Made by a program: the position numbers and the translations under genes. Below are positions 42,338 to 51,235 of a stretch of DNA of 64,000 nucleotides, piece by piece (within the stretch, counting starts at the first letter, position 1; the number at the start of each line of letters is the position of its first letter). The notes under the pieces are model-generated. The model saw only the letters and a list, made by a program, of their open reading frames with translations. It did no database searches and was not told the DNA's origin. The DNA comes from Candidatus Paracaedibacteraceae bacterium (lineage in GTDB: Bacteria > Pseudomonadota > Alphaproteobacteria > Paracaedibacterales > Paracaedibacteraceae): assembly GCA_019459505.1 (NCBI GenBank), contig JAIBEV010000141.1:1-64000 (forward strand), read 5' to 3'.

Positions 42338-43654
42338 ATGAGTTTACCTCTTCCTTTTCTAACCCTCGGTCACTTATTATCCCATCGCAGTGAGGCTGAT
42401 TGGAACCTTATTTTTTTAGCCAATGACAGTTTTAAAAAAGACTGTGCGCGACTATACACTTATCTGACAACGATAACCCCCCCTCGCGTCATCTTACTGC
42501 AATCAGATAGAGCGTCCTTTCTTGCCGCCTTACTGGGTGCCTTTCATAATGGCCTGCCCGTCATTATACCTCATTCACAAGCTCCCTCAGCTTTACAAGA
42601 AATCCTCCCGCCAGGAGACTTGATTATGGATGATACCTTTGAAGTACCTGACAGCTATAAAGAAGCGGATTTTACTCGCTTTGCTGAAGTAAAAACCGCG
42701 ACCTTATGGTTATATACTTCGGGATCAACAGGGGCTCCTAAAGCCATTACCAAAACATTACAGCAGTTAGATGCAGAAATTATGACCCTTAATCAGCTCT
42801 GGGGAAAAACTCCTTGTCCGGCTGTCTGGTCAACCGTACCTCATCATCATATTTATGGATTGCTCTTTTCTTTACTGTGGCCTGCCTGCGCGGGTTATAA
42901 AATTAATCCCCATACCGTGCAATTTTGGGAAGAAATTGCAAACAACGCAGCTGATCAAGATTTTTTGATCTCAAGCCCCGCTCATTTAAGTCGAATGGCA
43001 GCAATTCAGACCGGCCCTCGCCTTCGTATTTTCTCTTCAGGAGCCCCCTTAAGCTTTGAAAACGCTCAAAACTGCCAAGCCATTTTAGGAAGCTTACCTT
43101 ACGAAATTTTAGGCAGCACAGAAACAGGTGGGATTGCTTATAGACAACAAAAAAACCCCGATCAAATCTGGACACCTTTTTCGAGCATCCTTATTAAGAG
43201 CAATGAGGTTCAAAACCTGCTTTTAAAGTCCCCCTATCTTATTGATAATCACTATTATCAAACTGAAGATCGAATTGAGTTACTTGAAACTGGACAATTT
43301 AGATTACTAAGCCGCGCTGATCGGATTGTCAAAATCGAAGGCAAACGCGTGAGCCTAAATGATATCGAACAACGGTTAACCAATCTAAAGTGGATTGATA
43401 CAGCCATCGCCTGCACCCTATCTCATAAACGGACTGAAACAGCGATTGTTGCCGTTTTATCAGAAGAGGGAAAAACAGCTTACACCACTCTGGGCAAAGT
43501 TAAATTTATTCGCCAGCTACGCACTGAATTGTACCAGTACTTAGAGCAAGTCGTTGTACCGCGACGGTGGCGATTTGTGAATGAAATTCCAACCGACAGT
43601 CGCGGAAAAACACCGATTTCTTTAATTGAATCACTTTTTGTTAAAAAAGATTAA
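42338..43654 (+). CDS. apeH: Acyl-ACP/CoA ligase (AMP-binding) of the aryl polyene cluster
   Basis: The 438-residue protein is an ANL-superfamily ligase: the P-loop LWLYTSGSTGAPKAITK, VPHHHIYGLLFSLLWP, the adenine-binding LGSTETGGIAYRQ, then YQTEDRIELL and RADRIVKIEGKRVSLNDIE. It activates an aromatic acid with ATP and passes it to a carrier protein to start the polyene. At 438 residues it is shorter than ordinary ligases of ~500-550, as is usual for the APE type. Gaps of seven and three bases join it to its neighbours. Confidence 0.92.
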   Translation: MSLPLPFLTLGHLLSHRSEADWNLIFLANDSFKKDCARLYTYLTTITPPRVILLQSDRASFLAALLGAFHNGLPVIIPHSQAPSALQEILPPGDLIMDDTFEVPDSYKEADFTRFAEVKTATLWLYTSGSTGAPKAITKTLQQLDAEIMTLNQLWGKTPCPAVWSTVPHHHIYGLLFSLLWPACAGYKINPHTVQFWEEIANNAADQDFLISSPAHLSRMAAIQTGPRLRIFSSGAPLSFENAQNCQAILGSLPYEILGSTETGGIAYRQQKNPDQIWTPFSSILIKSNEVQNLLLKSPYLIDNHYYQTEDRIELLETGQFRLLSRADRIVKIEGKRVSLNDIEQRLTNLKWIDTAIACTLSHKRTETAIVAVLSEEGKTAYTTLGKVKFIRQLRTELYQYLEQVVVPRRWRFVNEIPTDSRGKTPISLIESLFVKKD

Positions 43655-43657
43655 ATC

Positions 43658-44014
43658 ATGACAGCACCAATTTTATTACCGCAAATTCTCGAAAAAAAAG
43701 TTTCTGAAAATTCAGCTCGATTGCTATTGAAGGTTCCTGAGAATTTGTTATATTTTGATGGGCATTTTCCGCATATGCCTATTTTGGCCGGCGTTGTTCA
43801 ACTACACTGGGCTGTACACTTTGCAAAAGAGATATTTTTAATGGCAGATTTGATTGAGGATGCTTCCCGAATAAAATTTAACAATATTATCCGTCCTGAA
43901 GATGAGATTACGTTACTCCTGACAGTTAATCCTGAAATACAAACACTGACTTATACTTATAAACTTGACGAGAAAATCTGTTCTACCGGTCGTTTCGTCC
44001 CTATAAAAAAGTAA
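43658..44014 (+). CDS. apeI: Hotdog-fold dehydratase of the aryl polyene cluster
   Basis: The 118-residue single hotdog domain has the FabA/FabZ-like active segment LYFDGHFPHMPILAGVVQL, with His34 as the likely catalytic residue. It would dehydrate 3-hydroxyacyl intermediates to the conjugated double bonds of the polyene. In described APE systems it works in complex with a second hotdog protein, ApeP, which is also present here (52454). Confidence 0.88.
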   Translation: MTAPILLPQILEKKVSENSARLLLKVPENLLYFDGHFPHMPILAGVVQLHWAVHFAKEIFLMADLIEDASRIKFNNIIRPEDEITLLLTVNPEIQTLTYTYKLDEKICSTGRFVPIKK

Positions 44015-44020
44015 TTTTCG

Positions 44021-45679
44021 ATGCCCATGAAAATCTTAGCCCTCATTCCTACCTACAATCACTATAAGGCATTACCGTCGATTATTAAGCGACTAATACA
44101 AGCGAATATGGAAATTCTTATTGTTGATGATGGCAGCAATGAGATAACTCATCAAACCTTAATGGACTTATTACAACAGTATCCCCTCACCTTACTACCC
44201 CTAGAAAACAACCAGGGCAAAGGGGCGGCAATCCACCAAGGATTACGTTGGGCCCATCAGCATGGCTTTACACATGCCTTTCAAATCGATGCGGATGGTC
44301 AACATAGCTTGGATAACCTCCAAGGCTTTATGGACTTATCCAGCAATAACCCGGAGGCATTGATCAGTGGACAACCAATTTATGATCAATCTATGCCTCT
44401 TGCCCGTCGGATTGGTCGATGGTTTACCCACGTTTGGGTATGGATTGAAACCTTGTCTTTCAGAATTACAGATAGTATGTGCGGTTTTAGAATTTATCCT
44501 GTCGACTCAACCCTCCGTATCCTTGAATCTAAAGGCATTGGCCCAAGGATGGATTTTGATACTCACATCATGGTCCACCTATTTTGGCAAGGCATTCCGG
44601 TGGTCATGAGCCCGGTTGCCGTCACTTATCCTGAAGGAAATATATCAAATTTTGATGTAATCCGAGATAATTGGCGCATTACTAAGATGCATACCAAGCT
44701 TTTCTTTACCATGGTTTTTAATCTCAAAAAAATTCTGAGCCATCGCCCTAATTATAAGACTTTGGACTTGCCTGTGGAAAATACCCATTGGGCTTCCTTG
44801 GAAGAACGATCTTCCCTGATGGGCATGTTTATATTGGCTTATTGCTGTCGCTTTATGGGTAAAAGGCTTTGTATGGCACTCAGTACCCCGGTTATCCTTT
44901 ATTATTACTGCTTTAATAAGATTCAACGCCAAGCTTCCCAAGACTTTCTAAAGCGAGCCTTCTCTAGAGCAGCCCGTCCAGACACGACAAGCTCTTTACG
45001 TCATTTCTTTTCCTTTCTGGAAATGGCACTCGACAAATTTGGCGCTTGGAGCGGACAGATGACATTTGATGAAATAATTTATACCTCCCCCACTACTTTT
45101 AAGGATTTGATGGCACAACCGACCGGCGGGATGCTTTTAGTCTCTCATTTGGGAAATATGGAATTTTGTCGAGCTGCTACCTGCTTAGAGCATAAGAACC
45201 GTCTTCATATTCTTTTACATAGCAAGAATTCCCAACGGTATAATCAGTTTCTCAAAGCCTTTAATCCGTTGTCAAATTTAAATATCATTGAAATTACAGA
45301 GATTAATCCTGCGACAATCATTTATCTCCGGGATCGGCTTTCTCAGGGTGACTGGGTGGTCATTGCCGGCGACCGGCTCCCCCCTCAAAATAAGAGCCGC
45401 ATCACCCATGTCCCCTTCCTGGGGATAGAGGCTCCCTTTTCCCAAGGACCATATATTTTGGCATCATTGCTTGAATGCCCTGTCTATATGGCTATCGCTG
45501 TACGAGATCAAGCAAACATCTCTGTTAACCTTGAAAAATTAGATGATAAAATTGTCTTACCCCGCGCAAACAAAAATAATCACATAGACAAGTATGTTAT
45601 TGCTTTTTCACAATACCTGGAAAAATTTAGCTTGCTTTATCCGTATCAATGGTTCAACTTCTTTAATTTTTGGAAATAG
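44021..45679 (+). CDS. apeJ: Bifunctional glycosyltransferase/lipid acyltransferase of the aryl polyene cluster
   Basis: The 552-residue protein fuses two enzymes. The N-terminal ~240 residues are a family-2 glycosyltransferase (ILALIPTYNHYKALPSIIKR, ILIVDDGSNE, FQIDADGQHSLDN). The C-terminal ~300 residues are an LpxL-like acyltransferase (LLVSHLGNMEFCRAATC with H-x4-E, then VIAGDRLPPQ and VPFLGIEAPFSQGPY). APE clusters regularly contain this fusion, thought to glycosylate and acylate the polyene to form the outer-membrane lipid. It is likely membrane-attached through its middle region. Confidence 0.9.
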   Translation: MPMKILALIPTYNHYKALPSIIKRLIQANMEILIVDDGSNEITHQTLMDLLQQYPLTLLPLENNQGKGAAIHQGLRWAHQHGFTHAFQIDADGQHSLDNLQGFMDLSSNNPEALISGQPIYDQSMPLARRIGRWFTHVWVWIETLSFRITDSMCGFRIYPVDSTLRILESKGIGPRMDFDTHIMVHLFWQGIPVVMSPVAVTYPEGNISNFDVIRDNWRITKMHTKLFFTMVFNLKKILSHRPNYKTLDLPVENTHWASLEERSSLMGMFILAYCCRFMGKRLCMALSTPVILYYYCFNKIQRQASQDFLKRAFSRAARPDTTSSLRHFFSFLEMALDKFGAWSGQMTFDEIIYTSPTTFKDLMAQPTGGMLLVSHLGNMEFCRAATCLEHKNRLHILLHSKNSQRYNQFLKAFNPLSNLNIIEITEINPATIIYLRDRLSQGDWVVIAGDRLPPQNKSRITHVPFLGIEAPFSQGPYILASLLECPVYMAIAVRDQANISVNLEKLDDKIVLPRANKNNHIDKYVIAFSQYLEKFSLLYPYQWFNFFNFWK

Positions 45680-45723
45680 TTCCTATATTTATTGTAGGAA
45701 GATAAGACAAGAGGTTCTAAAAA

Positions 45724-47265
45724 ATGACGACGCCCCTTATTCTCGATGCAAAACGACCCCTTACCATCGAAGAAGCAGATGCCTTATCCAGTCAAATGCT
45801 ACAGTTAAGACTTACTTCCGATGATAATTTTAAAAGTTATATCCAAAACGGGTCTGATTTTCTAAGCCACCATTTCGATAAGGAAGGTGCCATTTATGGC
45901 GTCACAACAGGTTATGGGGATAACTGTGATCGGGCTGTCCCTGTTGATTTAGTGGAAGATCTCCCCCTCAATCTATTAAGGTTTCATGGATGTGGCCTAG
46001 GAAATTATTTAACACCATCTCAAACTCGTATGGTGTTAGCAATTCGCCTTTCAACCCTCTGTCGCGGTTATTCCGGTGTCAGCTTTACCTTATTAAAACG
46101 CCTAGAATTATTATTAGAGCATGATATTTTACCCCTGATTCCTAGCGAAGGATCTGTTGGGGCAAGTGGCGACTTAACTCCTCTTTCCTATGTGGCAGCC
46201 GTTATTATGGGCGAGCGGGAGGTTTGGTATAAGGACGAGACGCGCCCTACAGCAGAAGTTTATGCTGATCTTGGCATTCCAGCCTATAAAATGCGTCCCA
46301 AAGAACCCTTGGCAATCATGAATGGTACTTCTGTGATGACAGCATTAGCGGTTGAAGCCTATAAACGGGCCGAGTATTTAAGCCGTCTCACGATGCGTCT
46401 CACCGCTTTAACCTCGCTTGCCCTTAAGGGGAATCCCCATCATTTTAATGAAAATTTATTTGCGACTAAACCCCATCCCGGGCAGCTCCGTGCAGCTGCA
46501 GCCATTCGAGATGACCTCAGTAAAGTTCCTCTTTCTTTTCCAGAAGGACGACTACAAGATCGCTATTCTACCCGCTGTGCCCCGCATATCATCGGAGTCA
46601 TTGAAGATATGCTTCCTGTTTTCAGGAAGATGATTGAAATAGAAATGAATTCGGCCAATGATAATCCTTTGATTTATAATGAACAGATCCTGCATGGCGG
46701 CCATTTTTATGGAGGACATATCGCCTTTGCGATGGACAGCTTGAAGAATCTTGTGGCTAACCTAGCCGATTTGCTGGATCGCCAGATGGCGGTCTTAGTG
46801 GATCCTAAATTCAACAATGGGTTGCCGGCTAATCTATGTGGCGTCAAAGGAAAACGCTTATCCATTAATCATGGGCTAAAGGCCTTGCAAATTGGGGCCT
46901 CTGCTTGGACGGCAGAAGCTTTAAAACAAACCATGCCGGCCAGTGTTTTCTCGCGTTCGACAGAAAGCCATAATCAAGATAAAGTCAGCATGGGCACTAT
47001 TGCTGCGCGCGATGCTCTTCGGGTAAATCAACTCACCGAACAAGTTGCTGCTGCCCAGCTGATCAGTACTCTACAAGCGTTGCGCCTCAGAGAACAAGAA
47101 GGCTCACTCTGCCTTGACAACTATCCCCTAGACCTGCAGAATTTCTTAACAGCGGTGGCACAGTATGTTCCCTTCATCGGCGAAGATCAACCTTTAGATG
47201 GTTGTTTGCGCAATCTGATTAGCGTCATCCAAAGACGCCAATTGCCGCTCTATAGATTAGGATAA
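45724..47265 (+). CDS. Aromatic amino acid ammonia-lyase (HAL/PAL/TAL family) in the aryl polyene cluster
   Basis: The 513-residue enzyme contains the Ala147-Ser148-Gly149 triad in SEGSVGASGDLTPLSYVAA, which self-cyclises to the MIO electrophile of the ammonia-lyase family. The catalytic tyrosine loop is IYGVTTGYGDNCD. The substrate-selectivity position reads NLLRFHGCGLGNYL, so Phe87-His88 stands where selective enzymes carry His-Leu (TAL), Phe-Leu (PAL) or Ser-His (HutH). It probably deaminates an aromatic amino acid to an arylacrylate that could start the polyene. Several described APE clusters include such a lyase. Its placement, 44 bases after apeJ and six before apeK, argues against a role in histidine catabolism. 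Confidence 0.85.
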   Translation: MTTPLILDAKRPLTIEEADALSSQMLQLRLTSDDNFKSYIQNGSDFLSHHFDKEGAIYGVTTGYGDNCDRAVPVDLVEDLPLNLLRFHGCGLGNYLTPSQTRMVLAIRLSTLCRGYSGVSFTLLKRLELLLEHDILPLIPSEGSVGASGDLTPLSYVAAVIMGEREVWYKDETRPTAEVYADLGIPAYKMRPKEPLAIMNGTSVMTALAVEAYKRAEYLSRLTMRLTALTSLALKGNPHHFNENLFATKPHPGQLRAAAAIRDDLSKVPLSFPEGRLQDRYSTRCAPHIIGVIEDMLPVFRKMIEIEMNSANDNPLIYNEQILHGGHFYGGHIAFAMDSLKNLVANLADLLDRQMAVLVDPKFNNGLPANLCGVKGKRLSINHGLKALQIGASAWTAEALKQTMPASVFSRSTESHNQDKVSMGTIAARDALRVNQLTEQVAAAQLISTLQALRLREQEGSLCLDNYPLDLQNFLTAVAQYVPFIGEDQPLDGCLRNLISVIQRRQLPLYRLG

Positions 47266-47271
47266 TAAGTA

Positions 47272-47709
47272 ATGACTGTCGCTTTAAGTATAAAATACCC
47301 TATTAAAATTCACTACTTTGATGTGGATCCGATGAATGTTGTATGGCATGGCAACTATGTCCGATTCATGGAAATGGCACGTACGGCCCTTATTGCACAA
47401 GTGGGTTATGATTATGCGGCTATGGATGCATCCGGCTATGTATGGCCAATTGTTGATATGCGCCTCAAATATATCCGGCCAATTATGTTACAACAGTCAG
47501 TCATTATAGAAGCAACCTTAGTGGAATATGAAAACAGAATCGTGGTGGATTACAAATTCATTGATCAAGAAACAGGCAAATTACTTACTAAAGCCACCAC
47601 TATCCAAGTGGCAGTAAAAATGGGGAATACCAGTATGGATATGGTCTGCCCTCCTGATTTCGTCAATCGTGTTAAACAATATTTAGAGACCCCAGTATGT
47701 TCAGAATAA
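47272..47709 (+). CDS. apeK: 4-hydroxybenzoyl-CoA-thioesterase-like protein of the aryl polyene cluster
   Basis: The 145-residue hotdog protein shows the 4HBT pattern HYFDVDPMNVVWHGNYVRFM, with the Asp and His-Gly of the active site, followed by YVWPIVDMRLKYIRPIML. It is predicted to hydrolyse acyl or aryl thioesters, for example releasing stalled intermediates from carrier proteins. It overlaps the LolA-like gene by 13 bases. Confidence 0.88.
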   Translation: MTVALSIKYPIKIHYFDVDPMNVVWHGNYVRFMEMARTALIAQVGYDYAAMDASGYVWPIVDMRLKYIRPIMLQQSVIIEATLVEYENRIVVDYKFIDQETGKLLTKATTIQVAVKMGNTSMDMVCPPDFVNRVKQYLETPVCSE

Positions 47710-48308
47710 TTACAGTTTTCCTCGTAATCATAGGCTTGTTGGCTCAAGCAGCAATCTGCGGCCAAGATCACTCTCTTGAAAAAATCAGCCAGTCCTTAGG
47801 GCATGACGGCGTCTTAACTGCATCCTTTATCCAAAAGAAAAAGATCACCGGCCTGCCGGCTCCCCTAGTTTCAAGCGGCACCCTCACAGTACAAAATGGC
47901 AAAGGTATTGTGTGGGAAACAGAAACACCATTTCCTATTACCCTATTACTTAATCAACACGGAATTTTTCAGATCGATGAGGGAAAGAAAACAAACCTAG
48001 TCCATGGACGGAATCAAGACAAGACTATCCTTAACATTTTATCAAAAGTCCTGAACGGTAATTTTAACACCATAACTGAATTTAAAGTTAAAGTTTTAGA
48101 AATGGAAGGTGACAACTATTGGAAAATTGATTTGTTAGCCCAAGGTGCCATCGCCAAATTTATCACAAAAATTCAAATTGATGGAAATCAGTTTATTAGG
48201 AAAATTGTTATTCAGCGCGCCAATAAAGACACAGACGAGATCACCTTGTCCCAACATCAACTTACAAAAACTCCAGCAGCTGATATAGCAAACCTCCTCA
48301 ATGATTAA
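47697..48308 (+). CDS. apeL: LolA-like outer-membrane lipoprotein carrier of the aryl polyene cluster
   Basis: The 203-residue product has a signal peptide (IITVFLVIIGLLAQAAICG) and a LolA-type half-barrel pattern: GVLTASFIQKKKITGLPAPL, SSGTLTVQNGKGIVWETETP, IDEGKKTNLVHG. LolA-fold proteins ferry lipids across the periplasm. The APE copies are thought to carry the finished polyene lipid toward the outer membrane. It overlaps the MMPL exporter gene by eight bases, consistent with a combined export pathway. Confidence 0.88.
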   Translation: MFRIITVFLVIIGLLAQAAICGQDHSLEKISQSLGHDGVLTASFIQKKKITGLPAPLVSSGTLTVQNGKGIVWETETPFPITLLLNQHGIFQIDEGKKTNLVHGRNQDKTILNILSKVLNGNFNTITEFKVKVLEMEGDNYWKIDLLAQGAIAKFITKIQIDGNQFIRKIVIQRANKDTDEITLSQHQLTKTPAADIANLLND

Positions 48309-50628
48309 TCGACTTACCACTCTTCATAAATTTATGAGTCTTCTCTGGGGCCTACTCATGTTAGCCTTCAGTTTATATTGTGTCCATGGATTTATAGTTG
48401 GGGAGAAAATTAAATTTGATATTTTGGATATGCTGCCATCCAGCCATTCAGAATCCCTTCAAGAAGTCCGCCGTCTGCTGGAGGACAGTAATATTATTCA
48501 AAAAGTTGTCATTCTTGTCGGCCATAAAGATCCTGAAATCGCTAAAACAGAAACACAAAAACTAAAGAATGCCATAGCCCAAGCCAGACTCCCTTTGTCT
48601 GAGCATCCTATTCAAAGCATCTCGGAAAACTATAAAAAACTGTTTACAGAGTTGTTTCCCTATCGGTCCTATCTTTTAACGCCAGAAGATCGTCATCACA
48701 TAGCAACTGACTCTGAAGATCAATTGGTGGCGCGCGCCATTGCTGAAATTATGGCCCCCTTTAGTGCAGTCAATATCAAAAATGATCCCTTTAATCTGTT
48801 TACCCATTACGTGCAGCTTAACAGCCCTAACAGCCCTTTTCAGATAGATGACAATAATAATCTGTTTGTTACAGATAATCGCAAAACGTGGGTTATCTAT
48901 TTGGGAACCATAAACGCATCTGCTTTTTCCTTAGAAGTTCAGAAAGACTTTATCAACAAACTAACGCCTATTCTGAAGGAAATGAGCAAAGTGCCTAACC
49001 TTGAAATTTTAAAAACAGGCAGTATTTTCTATGCTGCTGCCGGTGCCCAGCAAGCCCAGGATGAAATTTCATTAATTGGTTCGCTGTCACTGGCTGGTAT
49101 TATTTTATTACTGGTGGGAATTTTTCGCAATCTGCGCTCTCTTTTCTTTGCCTTTAGTGTCATTCTAACGTCAATAATCGTCGGCCTGACAGTCTGTTTA
49201 GTCTTGTTTGACAATATCCATATTTTAGCCCTTGTTTTTGGATGCTCGCTTGTCGGCATTACTGTCGATTATGCCTTGCACTATACTTGTGCAAGTTATC
49301 AAACCTTTGCCTCACCATTTGATATTTTTAAGAAATTAATGCCTGCTCTTCCCTTAAGCGCCCTTACATCAGCTACCGGCTTTGCTCTTTTACTCTTGGT
49401 TCCCTTCCCTGGCATTCAACAAATGGCTGTTCTATCATCAGTAGGTTTAATCAGTGCTCTTTTAACCGTTTTCCTTTGGGGGCCTTATTTCTCTCTCTGC
49501 CAAACAAAGCCTATCTCATCGCTGGGACAACGCTGTCAGAAATATTTAGCTTTAATGGCTAATTATAGCCATAGCCCCACCCTTAAAATATTCTGCGTGA
49601 TTGTAAGTGGGATTATTTTTGTCCTAGGTTGTTTTCAGCTCTCTTTTGATGATAACTTACAAAACCTACAATCCTTAAATCCTGCCCTAAAACAACAAGA
49701 AAATAAAATTAATTCTCTAATGGCAAATGAGTCGTCTCCTAACTTTATTGCGGTTAAAGGTTCCTCGTTACAAGATGTTTTAGAAAAACAAGAAAAGCTT
49801 TTCCCTCAACTGGATGCATTTGGCATTTCCTATCGCGCTTTAGCCACGCTTGTCCCTTCTCATACGCGCCAAAAAAGCAACCAAGAGCTGGTGAAAAACC
49901 ATTTATATACGTTTAATATTCTGACTAAGCTTACTCAAATCCTAGGCCAAAAAACAGGTAGCCAAATAAATGATTTTGCTCCCCCTGTGCCCCCTCTTAA
50001 TATTTCTCTCAACGATCTTCCTATTGGTTTAAAAGAACTTGCGTACACGATAGGCTCTGAAGAGATAATAGGGCGTATAATGCTGAGCCATTTACCAGAT
50101 GAGGCGGCCTTAAAAAACTTGCTGCATCATCAGCCAGACGCCCGTTATATTAATCCCGCTCAAGAATATTCCCATCTATTTACTCTCTACCGCCACTTCG
50201 TTATGACGTTGATAGGCCTTATTCTAGGTGGAATAGCAATGATTCTAGCCATCGGCGTTAATTTGAGAGCCGCTTGTCAGATCATTGCCCCCCTTATGGT
50301 TGCCCTTCTGGGAAGCATTGGATTGTTAGAAATACTCGCTCCCCTCAACCTGTTCCATGTCATGGGGCTATTGTTATCCCTGTGCATTGGAATCGACTAT
50401 GCCCTTTTTCTTTATTGGGGTCAGCGCCAGTCGACCGTGAAGAAAAATAACCTACTTTTATTATGTAATGGTCTGTCATCCATAACGACCGTTTTATCGT
50501 TCGGGTTACTAGGCTTTAGTCAAACCAGAGCTGTCCATAGCTTTGGACTTAGCGTTTTTATAGGAATTACAGCTTATTTTATAGGGACAACAATTTTTCT
50601 GGGGAGCAAAGAAAAAATAAATGAATAA
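48301..50628 (+). CDS. apeM: MMPL/RND-type exporter of the aryl polyene cluster
   Basis: The 775-residue membrane protein has the duplicated RND plan: one N-terminal helix, a periplasmic loop, then five or six helices starting LIGSLSLAGIILLLVGIFRN, a second helix-loop-helix half, and a last bundle with IGIDYALFLYWGQRQ. The first half has the matching VGITVDYALHY motif, the proton-relay region. It would export the polyene lipid from the inner membrane, handing it to the LolA-like protein encoded just upstream. It overlaps both neighbours by eight bases. Confidence 0.9.
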   Translation: MINRLTTLHKFMSLLWGLLMLAFSLYCVHGFIVGEKIKFDILDMLPSSHSESLQEVRRLLEDSNIIQKVVILVGHKDPEIAKTETQKLKNAIAQARLPLSEHPIQSISENYKKLFTELFPYRSYLLTPEDRHHIATDSEDQLVARAIAEIMAPFSAVNIKNDPFNLFTHYVQLNSPNSPFQIDDNNNLFVTDNRKTWVIYLGTINASAFSLEVQKDFINKLTPILKEMSKVPNLEILKTGSIFYAAAGAQQAQDEISLIGSLSLAGIILLLVGIFRNLRSLFFAFSVILTSIIVGLTVCLVLFDNIHILALVFGCSLVGITVDYALHYTCASYQTFASPFDIFKKLMPALPLSALTSATGFALLLLVPFPGIQQMAVLSSVGLISALLTVFLWGPYFSLCQTKPISSLGQRCQKYLALMANYSHSPTLKIFCVIVSGIIFVLGCFQLSFDDNLQNLQSLNPALKQQENKINSLMANESSPNFIAVKGSSLQDVLEKQEKLFPQLDAFGISYRALATLVPSHTRQKSNQELVKNHLYTFNILTKLTQILGQKTGSQINDFAPPVPPLNISLNDLPIGLKELAYTIGSEEIIGRIMLSHLPDEAALKNLLHHQPDARYINPAQEYSHLFTLYRHFVMTLIGLILGGIAMILAIGVNLRAACQIIAPLMVALLGSIGLLEILAPLNLFHVMGLLLSLCIGIDYALFLYWGQRQSTVKKNNLLLLCNGLSSITTVLSFGLLGFSQTRAVHSFGLSVFIGITAYFIGTTIFLGSKEKINE

Positions 50629-51235
50629 ATTGCTTCAAACCTTTCTACTTTTCACAACCTGCTTAATGCTATCAAGCTGTACTTCTATTTTATCGGAAGT
50701 AGAATTGGAATCAGAATTTCCCTTAGAAAAAACCAGTGATAAAGTGATTGAGATTGCTCCTGGCGTTCAGATGCAGCTCGCAACCATCTGGCCCTTAAAA
50801 GGTCAAGGAACTTATTTGCAACGGATCAAAAGCTCAGTCGGGCAACAGCACCATACAATCATGGTCCATATTACACTCGAGCCGACTAAACTTGAATTTA
50901 TTGCCGTTAATGATATCATAGGACGTCTTTATTCTCTCAAGTGGACACCAGATCAAACCCTGTGGGAAGCCACAGACCAAATCCCTAAAACAATGATACC
51001 AGAAAATATTATTGGTGATTTTTTGTTAGTCCATCTAGACATTGATCAACTGAAAGCCAATATAAAAGGAGCAACCGTTATTGAGCGTGGCAATGAGAGA
51101 ATTATTCAGACACCGCACGGCATTGTCCGCAAGATAACGCGCCTTAACCGCCAAGGAGATCTATGGCAAAAAGCAAGGATTCAAAATCCTAAAATTGGCT
51201 ATGAACTTGATATTGAGACAATACCCACACCATGA
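50621..51235 (+). CDS. apeN: DUF3261 lipoprotein of the aryl polyene cluster
   Basis: The 204-residue lipoprotein has the lipobox LSSC (Cys20) and a mature part of the DUF3261 type (WPLKGQGTYLQRIKSSVGQQ, then LEFIAVNDIIGRLYSLKW). DUF3261 proteins are confined mainly to APE and related clusters and are suggested to help place the polyene in the outer membrane; the mechanism is not known. It overlaps apeM by eight bases and apeO by four. Confidence 0.88.
   Translation: MNKLLQTFLLFTTCLMLSSCTSILSEVELESEFPLEKTSDKVIEIAPGVQMQLATIWPLKGQGTYLQRIKSSVGQQHHTIMVHITLEPTKLEFIAVNDIIGRLYSLKWTPDQTLWEATDQIPKTMIPENIIGDFLLVHLDIDQLKANIKGATVIERGNERIIQTPHGIVRKITRLNRQGDLWQKARIQNPKIGYELDIETIPTP

Noticed and set aside
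45724-47265. Histidine ammonia-lyase HutH of histidine degradation
   Set aside because: No hutU, hutI or hutG neighbours are present, and the gene sits six bases before apeK inside the APE operon with a non-HutH selectivity pair.
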